Assembly: GCA_021568835.1 (NCBI GenBank)
Contig: JAKGSH010000010.1
Coordinates: 3,534,001-3,598,000 of the forward strand
DNA: 64,000 nucleotides
Reading direction: 5' to 3'
From: Streptomyces sp. Tue 6430
Lineage (GTDB): Bacteria; Actinomycetota; Actinomycetes; Streptomycetales; Streptomycetaceae
Both the position numbers and the translations under genes were made by a program. The notes under the pieces were generated by a model, which saw only the letters and a program-made list of their open reading frames with translations, did not search any database and had not been told where the DNA came from. Positions 25,502 through 33,992 of this stretch are shown here, one piece after another (within the stretch, counting starts at the first letter, position 1; the number at the start of each line of letters is the position of its first letter).

Positions 25502-26742
25502 GTCTGCCGGTGGTGATCGTCGGCGGGCTGCACGCCGAGGCCCGCCGGACGACGGTCGCGCGGCTGCTCGCCGACGTCCCCGGCAGCGTGGCGCTCCACC
25601 ACGATCTGGCGACGGCCGCGGCCGGCACGGTCGTCCGCACGATCAGGGACGCCGAGGGCGTCCTCTCCGCGGGCGAGGCCCCGCTGGTCGACGACTGCGC
25701 CTGCTGCGCCCTGCGCGAGGACCTCGTGCCCGAGCTGCTCCGTCTCGCCGACGACCCCGCCACCCGGCTCGCGGTCGTCGAGCTGTGGGACTCCGTCGAG
25801 CCCAGGGCGATGGCCGAGGTGATCGTCGCCGGCGGCCTCACGGTCACCGGCGTGATCACCGCGGTCGACCCCGCGCTCCTGCTGCCGTACCTCGGCAACG
25901 GCGACGACCTCGCCGAGCGCGGCCTGGCCGCCGCCGCCACCGACCGGCGCACGGTCGCGGACACCTTCGCGCGGCAGCTGGAGTACGCCCCCGTCCTGGC
26001 CGTGGCCGACTCCCCGGAGGCCGACGACGAGGACCGCGAGCTGCTGGCCCAGCTCCACCCGACGGCCCGCCGGATCCCCGTCCGAGGCGGCCACCCCGGG
26101 GACCCGGCGGACGCCTTCGCACGTGCGGACGCACCGGAACCGGTGTCGGAGCCGGTGCGGCAACCCGTGTCGGAGCCGGTGCCGGAGCCGGTCTCGGGGG
26201 CGGGCTCCCCGCTCGTCGCCGCCGCTCTCGCCGGCTTCGACGTCGAGGCCGCCGCCGCGGCCCAGCACCCGGCCTGCGCCCTGCTGCCCGCCGAGGCCGA
26301 CGCGCGCGGCGTCACCACCTTCGTCTGGCGCCGCCGCCGTCCCTTCCACCCGGAGCGGCTGTACGCGGCGCTGGAGGACCTGACCTGCGCCGCCGCCCGC
26401 AGCCGGGGCAGGTTCTGGCTCGCCGACAAGCCGGACGTGCTCCTCCACTGGGACGCCGCCGGCGGAGCCCTGTGCGTGGAGTCCGCCGGTCCTTGGCTGG
26501 CCTCCCTGCCGGACGCGGCCTGGGAGATGCTCCCGCCGGTGCGCCGCGCCGCGGCCGCCCTGGACTGGCACCCCGAGCACGGCGACCGCCGCCAGCACCT
26601 GGTGTTCACCTCGCCCGGCCTCGACCGCGACGGACTCCACGAGCTGCTGGAGTCGTGCCTGCTCACCGACGCCGAGTACGCCGCCGGGCGCGACGCCTGG
26701 AAGCGGCTGCCGCCCGCCTTCGACACCCTCCTGGAGGTCTGA
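25498..26742 (+). CDS. CobW/COG0523-family putative zinc chaperone with degenerate P-loop
   Basis: A 414-residue protein. The CxCC metal motif DDCACCALREDL, near residue 65, marks the COG0523 family, and the CobW C-terminal domain (GRFWLADKPDVLLHWDAAGG) is present. The N-terminal GGLHAEARRTTVARLL stands where other members have a GxxGxGKT Walker A, so GTP binding may be weak or altered. A variable linker of repeated EPVSEPV units lies near 210-235. It lies between L31 and S18 paralogues, which strongly supports a zinc-stress role. Confidence 0.87.
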   Translation: MSLPVVIVGGLHAEARRTTVARLLADVPGSVALHHDLATAAAGTVVRTIRDAEGVLSAGEAPLVDDCACCALREDLVPELLRLADDPATRLAVVELWDSVEPRAMAEVIVAGGLTVTGVITAVDPALLLPYLGNGDDLAERGLAAAATDRRTVADTFARQLEYAPVLAVADSPEADDEDRELLAQLHPTARRIPVRGGHPGDPADAFARADAPEPVSEPVRQPVSEPVPEPVSGAGSPLVAAALAGFDVEAAAAAQHPACALLPAEADARGVTTFVWRRRRPFHPERLYAALEDLTCAAARSRGRFWLADKPDVLLHWDAAGGALCVESAGPWLASLPDAAWEMLPPVRRAAAALDWHPEHGDRRQHLVFTSPGLDRDGLHELLESCLLTDAEYAAGRDAWKRLPPAFDTLLEV

Positions 26743-26746
26743 CCCC

Positions 26747-26980
26747 GTGCCCCGCACGAGCCGACGCCGGCCCGCCGAGAACCGGCCCGATCCGCTGGAG
26801 CGGGCCGGAATCACCTACATCGACTACAAGGACACCGACCTGCTGCGGAAGTTCCTCTCCGACCGCGGCAAGATCCGCAGCCGCCGGGTCACCGGCGTCT
26901 CGGCCCGACAGCAGCGCCGTCTGGCACGGGCCGTGAGGAACGCCCGCGAGATGGCGCTCCTGCCGTACGCCACCCGCTGA
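26747..26980 (+). CDS. rpsR: 30S ribosomal protein S18, paralogue
   Basis: A 77-residue S18 starting with GTG: MPRTSRRRPAENRPDPLE, then YIDYKDTDLLRKFLSDRGKI and the conserved TGVSARQQRRLARAVRNAR. No Cys. It starts 4 nt after the CobW-family stop and closes the zinc-response operon. Confidence 0.94.
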   Translation: MPRTSRRRPAENRPDPLERAGITYIDYKDTDLLRKFLSDRGKIRSRRVTGVSARQQRRLARAVRNAREMALLPYATR

Positions 26981-27624
26981 CTTCCCGGCGGACCCGGGCA
27001 CTGCCGTACAACGCCTCCCCCGGGCGCCGTACGAGCCGGTCGCCGTTCGGACGACGAAAGATGCGCCGCTCGTCCGGTCGGGACAGCGGGACGTACCGCC
27101 CGGATGTCCGCCGGCCGACCGCCTTCGCGGGCCTGCCGGAGAGGTGGAGGCCCTCGCCCCCGTGGACGACGCCCGCGTCGCCACGGGGGCGGGTCCGTTT
27201 CGCACGGGGAGCACGGAGGCCGGGGCCCCGCGGCCTGCTCGTGGCCGGGGTGCCGACGGCGCGGCGGCTTCCGCGGCCCCCGTGCCGGGGCCGTCGGACG
27301 CGGCCCGCGGGCCGGCCGGCGTACCGAGCGGACGGTCGGCGTCCGCCCGGGCGGGGACGATCCGGCCGTGCGCCGCGACCCGCTCCGGAGCCGGTCTGCC
27401 GAACAGCGGCCGGTACGGCGGAACATCGGGGGCACCCGACGCGTCTCTTCCTGTGCACGAGTGGTTCGATCCGTACCACCTCATGCGCCCGCACCGCCGC
27501 GGACCATCGGAAAGGGCAGGTGGCGCATGGGGAACGGGCTTCGGGGCAGACGCGGGAACAGGCCCCTGGACTGTCCGGGCTCGGTAAAGCAGGCGTCAAA
27601 GCTGTAACCGCGTGGGCACCGCCC
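26981..27624. other. Intergenic stretch with no supported gene
   Basis: About 640 bases between the S18 gene and the operator of the DUF397 gene. Several overlapping open frames on both strands are Arg/Pro/Gly-rich composition artefacts with no recognisable domain. Confidence 0.5.
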
Positions 27625-27657
27625 GTGCACGTGCATCTGCTCATGCAGGCGCACGTG
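27625..27657 (+). promoter_or_regulatory. Operator upstream of the DUF397 gene
   Basis: GTGCACGTGCATCTGC at 27625-27640 is the first arm of an imperfect inverted repeat (27628-27640 with 27645-27657, two mismatches). The same 16-mer occurs in reverse upstream of the ATPase gene. It lies 94 nt before the DUF397 start. Confidence 0.65.
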
Positions 27658-27733
27658 AACGGAGCTATGATCCGGAACAGTTGACCATGGCATCCATGGC
27701 CACACCAGCCAGTGCACCATCAGGGAGCGACCT

Positions 27734-27994
27734 GTGGACCACGACGTTGACGGGGGGCACGACGTGTACAACGGCATGGCGGCCACACAGTTGTCCGGGG
27801 TTGCCTGGCAGAAGAGCCGGCACAGCAACAGTCAGGGATCCTGCGTCGAGTTCGCGCGGTTGCCGGGAGGGGACGTGGCCGTGCGCAACTCGCGCTTCCC
27901 GGACGGTCCCGCGCTCGTCTACACGCGGGCCGAGATCGAGGCGATGCTCCTCGGCATCAAGGACGGCGAGTTCGACCACCTGATCGTCGGCTGA
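27734..27994 (+). CDS. DUF397-domain protein (WhiJ/Scr1-associated small partner)
   Basis: An 86-residue protein with the DUF397 signature WQKSRHSNSQGSCVEFARL, then VAVRNSRFPDGPALVYTRAEI. GTG start with AGGGAG 6-8 nt upstream. DUF397 genes are typically paired with Scr1/WhiJ-type HTH regulators and an anti-sigma-like ATPase, both present within 1.2 kb. The pair is thought to act as a regulator-antagonist set in development. Here it is convergent with the ATPase gene. Confidence 0.88.
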   Translation: MDHDVDGGHDVYNGMAATQLSGVAWQKSRHSNSQGSCVEFARLPGGDVAVRNSRFPDGPALVYTRAEIEAMLLGIKDGEFDHLIVG

Positions 27995-28061
27995 CGGAGG
28001 CCGACGCCGGCGTGCGAGGCGCCGGAAAAATCCGCGCACAGGGGGCTGTGACGCGCGTAGA

Positions 28062-28087
28062 ACCGCGGCACCGGAAGGTGCCGCGGT
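28062..28087. terminator. Bidirectional terminator between convergent genes
   Basis: ACCGCGGCACC and its complement form a perfect 11-bp stem with a GGAA loop. It lies 67 nt after the DUF397 stop and 3 nt from the stop of the opposing ATPase gene. Confidence 0.8.
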
Positions 28088-28090
28088 CCG

Positions 28091-28594
28091 TCATCCGGCC
28101 GGCGCGTGCAGCCGGAACAGCGCCCAGACGACCTTGCCGCCCAGGTTCGGGGAGAGCGGTTGCCACCCCCAGCCCTCGGTGAAGGAGTCGACGAGGAACA
28201 GTCCGCGCCCCGACTCCGCCGCGAAGTCGTCCACCTCGCGCGGCAGGGGGCTGTCCCGGCTGGGGTCGCGCACCGCGCACACCAGTCGCCCGGTCCACCG
28301 CAGCAGGTGCAGCCGCACGGGCTGCTGCTGCCCGGGCGGTCCCGGCGTGTCGTCGGGGGACATCCCGTGCCGCAGGGCGTTGGTCACCAACTCCGAGACG
28401 ACCAGGCATATGTCGTCGGACCGCTCGTCCGCTTCCCACTGGCCGAGGGTTCTCCTGGTGAACCGCCGTGCCTCGCGCACCGCTTCGAGGCGGGCCGGCA
28501 GAGCGCAGGAGGCCGCGTCGGACACGGCCGCGAGATCGAGCGGCGGAAGGCCCTGCCGTAACGGCTCGAGCATGGTCGATCCATTCGTCCCCAT
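28091..28594 (-). CDS. Anti-sigma-factor-like ATP-binding protein (HATPase_c_2)
   Basis: A 167-residue single-domain GHKL ATPase: N-box VVSELVTNALRHG near residue 62 and the later glycine motif SGRGLFLVDSF. This is the SpoIIAB/RsbW-like type common in Streptomyces. The ATG at 28594 is chosen because GGGAG lies 8 nt upstream; a GTG three codons earlier is possible. Its upstream region carries the same 16-bp operator as the DUF397 gene, so the two are probably coregulated. Confidence 0.86.
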   Translation of the reverse strand: MGTNGSTMLEPLRQGLPPLDLAAVSDAASCALPARLEAVREARRFTRRTLGQWEADERSDDICLVVSELVTNALRHGMSPDDTPGPPGQQQPVRLHLLRWTGRLVCAVRDPSRDSPLPREVDDFAAESGRGLFLVDSFTEGWGWQPLSPNLGGKVVWALFRLHAPAG

Positions 28595-28678
28595 GCGAGG
28601 CACTCCCGGGATTCGCGGTCGTTGCGATGCAGCGGTGGCGCGGCACCATGGTTTCCGATGCGAAGGGCAGATGCAAGG

Positions 28679-28694
28679 GCAGATGCACGTGCAC
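28679..28694 (-). promoter_or_regulatory. Second copy of the 16-bp operator, upstream of the ATPase gene
   Basis: The reverse complement reads GTGCACGTGCATCTGC, identical to 27625-27640. It lies 85 nt upstream of the chosen ATPase start, at a similar distance to the DUF397 copy. The 28604-28911 gap is otherwise AT-richer and has no gene. Confidence 0.68.
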
Positions 28695-28911
28695 GTGACC
28701 GAAATGGACCTGCCCGTACCGCTTCTTGGCCATTTTTTCCGCCATCTTCTTGCAGTTGGCGGGCACTTCCCTTGCTTTCTCCTCCCCTTTCCCCGGTGTC
28801 GCGCTGGGGTACCCTTTGGCTTTTTTCCGTCTCTGTAATCGGGCGAGTACTGCTCGAAGTGTTTTAGTGGCAGACTGCGGGCCCTGAGGACGGTTGGGGA
28901 GGCTGGCGAAC

Positions 28912-29772
28912 GTGAGCGCGGGAGAGCCCGGATCGGTGGTGCGGCGGATGCTGCTCGGTTCGCAACTACGGCGACTGCGTGAGGCCCGTGGCATCACGCG
29001 CGAGGCGGCGGGATATTCGATCCGGGCGTCGGAGTCGAAGATCAGCCGGATGGAGCTGGGCCGGGTGAGCTTCAAGACACGTGACGTGGAAGACCTGCTG
29101 ACGCTGTACGGCATCGCGGACGACGCCGAGCGCCAGGCGCTCGTCGGACTCGCCCGCGAGGCCAACGTGGCCGGCTGGTGGCACAGCTACTCCGACGTCC
29201 TGCCCAACTGGTTCCCCACCTACGTCGGCCTGGAGGGCGCCGCCGCCCTCATCCGGGCGTACGAGGTGCAGTTCGTGCACGGCCTCCTCCAGACCGAGGC
29301 GTACGCGCACGCGGTCGTGCGGCGCGGGATGAAGGGGGCGAGCGCGGCCGACGTCGACCGGCGCGTCGCCCTGCGCCTGGAGCGGCAGAAGTACCTCGTC
29401 GCCGAGAACGCCCCCGACTTCCACATCGTCCTCGACGAGGCGGCCCTGCGGCGTCCGTACGGCGACCGCGAGGTCATGCGCGAGCAGCTCCAGCACCTGA
29501 TCGAGATCTCCGAGCGGCCCAACGTGCGGCTGCAGATCATGCCGTTCAGCTTCGGCGGGCACTCCGGTGAGTCCGGCGCCTTCACCATCCTGAGCTTCCC
29601 GGAGTCCGACCTGTCCGACGTCGTCTACCTGGAGCAGCTCACCAGCGCCCTCTACCTGGACAAGCGCGAGGACGTCGCCCAGTACGAGCAGGCGCTGAAG
29701 GAACTCCAGCAGGACAGCCCCGGACCCGACGAGAGCCGGGACCTGCTGCGCGGGCTGCTCCAGCTCTCCTAG
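28912..29772 (+). CDS. Scr1/WhiJ-type HTH regulator with DUF5753 domain
   Basis: A 286-residue protein. The Xre HTH spans about residues 12-65 (LRRLREARGITREAAGYSIR, then ESKISRMELGRVSF). The C-terminal DUF5753 region contains LEGAAALIRAYEVQFVHGLL and IMPFSFGGHSGESGAF. The GTG at 28912 has GGGAGG upstream. This class is normally encoded with DUF397 and GHKL ATPase genes, as here, and is the best candidate to bind the shared 16-bp operator. A hairpin terminator follows it. Confidence 0.92.
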   Translation: MSAGEPGSVVRRMLLGSQLRRLREARGITREAAGYSIRASESKISRMELGRVSFKTRDVEDLLTLYGIADDAERQALVGLAREANVAGWWHSYSDVLPNWFPTYVGLEGAAALIRAYEVQFVHGLLQTEAYAHAVVRRGMKGASAADVDRRVALRLERQKYLVAENAPDFHIVLDEAALRRPYGDREVMREQLQHLIEISERPNVRLQIMPFSFGGHSGESGAFTILSFPESDLSDVVYLEQLTSALYLDKREDVAQYEQALKELQQDSPGPDESRDLLRGLLQLS

Positions 29773-29785
29773 CGTCCTCGCCGCG

Positions 29786-29814
29786 CATGGGGTTTCCCCT
29801 CGGGCAACCCCATG
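29786..29814 (+). terminator. Hairpin terminator after the Scr1/WhiJ-type gene
   Basis: CATGGGGTT and AACCCCATG form a perfect 9-bp stem with an 11-nt loop, 14 nt after the stop codon. There is no strong T tract, as is common in Streptomyces. Confidence 0.65.
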
Positions 29815-29920
29815 AGTGCGCCGACTCTCACCCCAACTCCCTTGAAACACGCATACGATGACGTGTGATCAGATCGTTGTACCGATCGCAGCCGGTGGCA
29901 GCAGGGGATTGAGGGATCAC

Positions 29921-31380
29921 ATGTCGTCGTACTTCACGGACCTGGCCCAGCAGTACATCGACGGTAAGTGGCGTCCGGGGACAGGGTCCTGGGACATCAT
30001 CGACTTCAACCCCTACGACGGCGAGAAGCTCGCCTCGATCACGATAGCCACCGTCGACGAGGTCGACGAGGCCTACCGCGCCGCCGCCCGCGCACAGAAG
30101 GAGTGGGCCGCGACCAACGCCTACGCCCGCCGCTCGGTCTTCGAGAAGGTGCTGCGGCTGGTCGAGGAGCGCGAGGCGGAGATCAGCGAGATCCTCGTCG
30201 ACGAGGCCGGCGGCACGTTCGGCAAGGCCGCCTTCGAACTCCACCTGGCCAAGGAGTTCCTGCGCGAGTCCATCCACCTGTCGCTGCGTCCCGAGGGCCG
30301 GATCATCCCCTCGCCGATCGACGGCAAGGAGAACCGCGTCTACCGCGAGCCGGTCGGCGTCGTGGGCGTGATCAGCCCCTTCAACGTGCCCTTCCTGCTG
30401 TCGCTGAAGTCGGTCGCCCCCGCGCTGGCCCTCGGCAACGGCGTGGTGCTCAAGCCGCACCAGAACACCCCGATCGCCGGCGGCACCGTCATCGCCAAGC
30501 TCTTCGAGGACGCGGGTCTGCCCCGGGCCTGCTGAACGTCGTCGTCACCGACATCGCCGAGATCGGCGACGCCTTCCTGGAACACCCCGTCCCGCGGGTC
30601 ATCTCCTTCACCGGCTCCGACAAGGTCGGCCGGCACGTCGCCACCGTCGCCGCCTCGCACTTCAAGCGGTCCATCATCGAACTCGGCGGCAACAGCGCGT
30701 TCGTCGTCCTCGACGACGCCGACGTGGACTACGCGGTCGACGCCGCCGTCTTCAGCCGCTTCGTCCACCAGGGCCAGGTCTGCATGGCCGCCAACCGCAT
30801 CCTGGTCGACCGCTCGCTCGCCGACGAGTTCACCGAGAAGTTCGTCGCCAAGGTGAGGACGCTCAAGGCCGGCGACCCGCGCGACCCGCAGACCCTCATC
30901 GGCCCCGTCATCAACTCCTCCCAGGCGGAGGCCGTCTCCGGCGTCGTCGAGCAGGCCGTGCAGGAGGGCGCGACCGCCCTCCTGCACGGCTCGACGACCG
31001 ACAACCTCGTCGAGCCCTCCGTGCTGAGCGGCCTGCCCGCCGACTCCGCCCTGCTCCAGCAGGAGGTCTTCGGCCCGGTCGTCTTCCTCGACACCTTCGA
31101 CGGCGAGGAAGAGGCCGTACGCCTCGTCAACGACACCCCCTACGGGCTCAGCGGCGCCGTCCACACCGGTGACATCGAGCGGGGCGTCGCCTTCGCCCAG
31201 CAGATCGTCACCGGGATGTTCCACGTCAACGACGCCACGGTGCACGACGAGCCGATCGTGCCGTTCGGCGGCGAGAAGAACTCCGGCGTCGGCCGCCTCA
31301 ACGGGGAGACGACCCTGGAGGCCTTCACGACGACGAAGTGGATCTCGGTGCAGCACGGGCGCAGCGGGTTCCCCTTCTAG
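29921..31380 (+). pseudogene. Aldehyde dehydrogenase, single frameshift
   Basis: The reconstructed protein is about 486 residues. The N-terminal part has IDGKWRPGTGSWDIIDFNPY and the cofactor block VVGVISPFNVPFLL. As sequenced it stops at 30535. Adding one C to CCCC near 30524 continues as GLPPGLLNVV and restores the catalytic Glu in IIELGGNSAF, the nucleophile Cys in HQGQVCMAANR, and the C terminus. GAGGGA precedes the ATG at 29921. All active-site residues are present once corrected, so the break is probably a sequence error. It belongs to the NAD(P)-dependent ALDH superfamily; substrate unknown. Confidence 0.85.
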
Positions 31381-31554
31381 GCCCTCCCCCGGCCCGCGGT
31401 GCCGGCCGGTTCCCTCCTCGGGGCCCGGCCGGTTCCGCCCGCCGGTTCCGCCGGTCCTGCCCATCAGTCCCGCCCGCCGGTTCTCCCCGCCGGTCCGTCC
31501 CGCCGCTTCCGGCCGGTTCTCCCGGTGGTTTCCGGGCGGCCTAGTCTGGACGCC

Positions 31555-32196
31555 ATGTCAGCGATCCGTCTCCTCGTGCTGGGCTCGGTGCGCCAGCACG
31601 GGCGGGCCCATGGCTACCAGGTGCGCAACGACCTGGAGTACTGGGGCGCCCATGAGTGGTCCACCGCCAAACCGGGCTCGATCTACCACGCCCTGAAGCA
31701 GATGGCGAAGCAGGGACTGCTGCACGCGCACGAGACCGCCCCGTCCACCGCCGGCGGCCCGCCCCGCACCGAGTACGAGATGACCGAGCGGGGCACCGAG
31801 GAGTACTTCCGGCTGGTGCGCGAGTCGCTGACCGCCTACGACCAGAAGATGGACGTCAAGTCGGCGGCCATCGGCTTCATCGTGGACCTGCCGCGCACCG
31901 AGGCGGTGTCGCTGCTGAAGGAGCGGATCCGGCGCATCGAGGAGTGGCGCTCGGCCGTCACCGAGCACTACGTGCCCGAACAGGGCCCGGAACAGCTCGG
32001 CCACATCGGCGAGATCATGAACCTCTGGATCCACACGGCGGACGCCGAGGCGGAGTGGACCCTGGGCCTGATCGCGCGGATCGAGCGCGGGGCGTACACG
32101 TTCTCCGGTGAGGGCGAACCGTTCGTCGGTGTCCTCGCGGACGACGCGGAGAATCCGTACGCGACGGGGGAGCGGCACCCCGGGGACGGTCACTGA
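31555..32196 (+). CDS. PadR-family transcriptional regulator
   Basis: A 213-residue regulator: winged HTH (LLVLGSVRQHGRAHGYQVRN, then SIYHALKQMAKQGLL) and a C-terminal helical dimerisation domain. Members repress transporter genes and respond to drugs or phenolics. It lies just upstream of, and on the same strand as, an ABC exporter pair. Two copies of a TCAAGTTTGAC motif fill the gap between them, and they are its likely operators. Confidence 0.9.
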   Translation: MSAIRLLVLGSVRQHGRAHGYQVRNDLEYWGAHEWSTAKPGSIYHALKQMAKQGLLHAHETAPSTAGGPPRTEYEMTERGTEEYFRLVRESLTAYDQKMDVKSAAIGFIVDLPRTEAVSLLKERIRRIEEWRSAVTEHYVPEQGPEQLGHIGEIMNLWIHTADAEAEWTLGLIARIERGAYTFSGEGEPFVGVLADDAENPYATGERHPGDGH

Positions 32197-32255
32197 TCAA
32201 GTTTGACGAGTGCGATCGGGCGCGTTACGTTGAATGGGTAGTCAAGTTTGACTAG
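32197..32255 (+). promoter_or_regulatory. Repeated operator TCAAGTTTGAC upstream of an ABC exporter
   Basis: TCAAGTTTGACGAG (32197-32210) and TCAAGTTTGACTAG (32242-32255) differ at one base and start 45 bp apart. Each contains a short palindrome TCAA-N2-TTGA. The second is 24 nt before the ATPase start. Confidence 0.72.
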
Positions 32256-32279
32256 CGAGAGAATGTGGGGGCTCGTCAC

Positions 32280-33236
32280 ATGACCGACGCGGCGATCACC
32301 GTCGAGGACGTACGCAAGAGGTACGGCGACCGGCCGGCACTGGACGGGCTCGACCTCACCGTGGCCCGCGGCACGGTGCACGGAGTGCTCGGTCCCAACG
32401 GCGCCGGCAAGACGACGCTGGTCAGGATCCTGTCCACGCTGCTGCGGCCCGACTCGGGCCGGGTCGAGGTGGCCGGGTACGACGTGGTGCGCCGGGCCCG
32501 CGAGGTCCGCCTGCGCATCGGCCTGCTCGGCCAGCACGCGGCACTGGACGAAGGGCTGGGCGGCCGCCAGAACCTGGAGCTGTTCGGCCGTCTCCACCAC
32601 CTGGGCGCCCGCCGCGCGCGCACGCGCGCGGACGAACTGCTGGAGCGCTTCGACCTCGGCGACACCGGCCGCAAGCCGGTGCGCGCCTACAGCGGCGGCA
32701 TGCGGCGCCGCCTCGATCTCGCCGCGTCCCTGATCACGGAACCGGAGGTGCTGTTCCTGGACGAACCGACCACCGGGCTCGACCCGCGCGGCCGCGCCGA
32801 GGTGTGGTCCGCGGTCCGCTCCCTTGCCGGCGGCGGCACGACGGTCGTGCTCACCACCCAGTACCTGGAGGAGGCCGACCAGCTCGCCGACCGCATCTCG
32901 GTCGTGGACCGGGGCCGGGTCGTCGCCGACGGCACCGCGGACGAGCTGAAGGCGCTCACCGGCGGCGACCGCATCGACGTCGTCCTGCGGGACGCGGGCC
33001 TGCTGGGCGCCGCGCTCGCCCTGCTGCCCATGGCCAGGGAACAGATCACCGTCGATCCCGACCGCAGGCTGCTCAGCGCCCCGGTCGCCGACCGCATGGC
33101 CGCCCTCTCCGCCGTCGTCCACGCCCTGGAGGAGGCCGGCCTCCAGGCCGAGGACGTGGCCCTGCGCCGCCCCACGCTGGACGAGGTGTTCCTCCACCTG
33201 ACCGGCCAGGAGGACCGTACGAAGGAGGCCGTGTGA
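32280..33236 (+). CDS. Daunorubicin-resistance-type ABC transporter ATPase
   Basis: A 318-residue DrrA-like ATPase: Walker A GPNGAGKTT, Q-loop region RIGLLGQHAALDEGLGG, signature YSGGMRRRLDLA, Walker B LFLDEPTTGLD and a switch region LTTQYLEEAD. The C-terminal 80 residues fit the DrrA regulatory domain. The stop overlaps the permease GTG (GTGTGA). Likely a drug or metabolite exporter; substrate unknown. Confidence 0.93.
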   Translation: MTDAAITVEDVRKRYGDRPALDGLDLTVARGTVHGVLGPNGAGKTTLVRILSTLLRPDSGRVEVAGYDVVRRAREVRLRIGLLGQHAALDEGLGGRQNLELFGRLHHLGARRARTRADELLERFDLGDTGRKPVRAYSGGMRRRLDLAASLITEPEVLFLDEPTTGLDPRGRAEVWSAVRSLAGGGTTVVLTTQYLEEADQLADRISVVDRGRVVADGTADELKALTGGDRIDVVLRDAGLLGAALALLPMAREQITVDPDRRLLSAPVADRMAALSAVVHALEEAGLQAEDVALRRPTLDEVFLHLTGQEDRTKEAV

Positions 33237-33991
33237 GCACGTACGCGCTGACCGATTCCTGGACCATGACCCGGCGTGAACTCGCCCACTGGGCGCGGCA
33301 GCCGGGCCGGCTGGTCGTCGGGCTCGTCTTCCCGGTGATGCTGCTGCTGATGTTCGCCTATCTCGTCGGCGGCGGCCGCGAGGTGAACGGCGACTACCTG
33401 GACTACCTGATCCCCGGCATGCTCGCGCTCACCATGGCCTTCGGCCTGGAGGGCACGATGCTCGCCGTCACCCAGGACCTCGACAAGGGCGTCATCGACC
33501 GCTTCCGCTCGATGCCGATGGCCGACGGCGCGGTCCTGGTCGGCCGCTCGGCCGCCGACATGCTGCAGTCGGCGCTGGGTCTCGCGGTGCTGATCGGCGT
33601 CGGGTACGCCCTCGGCTGGCGCGCCCAGGGTGGTGCCGGCGCCTTCCTGGGCGCCCTGGGTCTCCTCCTGCTGTTCCGCTTCGCGATGCTGTGGATCGGC
33701 ATCCTGCTGGCGCTGGTGGCCGGGAAGCCGGAGATGGTCCAGGCCGTGCAGATCCTCATCTGGCCGGTCGGTTTCCTCTCCAACGCCCTCGCCACCCCCG
33801 CGTCCATGCCCGGCTGGCTCGGCACGGTCGTCGAGTGGAACCCGATGTCCAGGACGGCGACCGCCGTACGCGACCTGTTCGGACCGGCGGGGGCGACCGA
33901 CGACCTCTGGCCGGCCGTCGTCTGGCCGCTGGTCCTGCTCGCCGTCTTCTTCCCGTCGGCGGTGCGCAGGTTCGGACGCATGAGCCGCTGA
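33233..33991 (+). CDS. ABC-2 type permease, DrrB-like
   Basis: A 252-residue membrane protein with about six hydrophobic segments (LVFPVMLLLMFAYLVGGG first) and the loop DLDKGVIDRFRSMPM that is typical of DrrB/ABC-2 permeases, where it meets the ATPase. It is translationally coupled to the ATPase and completes a two-gene exporter. It faces gadB tail to tail. Confidence 0.92.
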   Translation: MSTYALTDSWTMTRRELAHWARQPGRLVVGLVFPVMLLLMFAYLVGGGREVNGDYLDYLIPGMLALTMAFGLEGTMLAVTQDLDKGVIDRFRSMPMADGAVLVGRSAADMLQSALGLAVLIGVGYALGWRAQGGAGAFLGALGLLLLFRFAMLWIGILLALVAGKPEMVQAVQILIWPVGFLSNALATPASMPGWLGTVVEWNPMSRTATAVRDLFGPAGATDDLWPAVVWPLVLLAVFFPSAVRRFGRMSR

Positions 33992-33992
33992 C

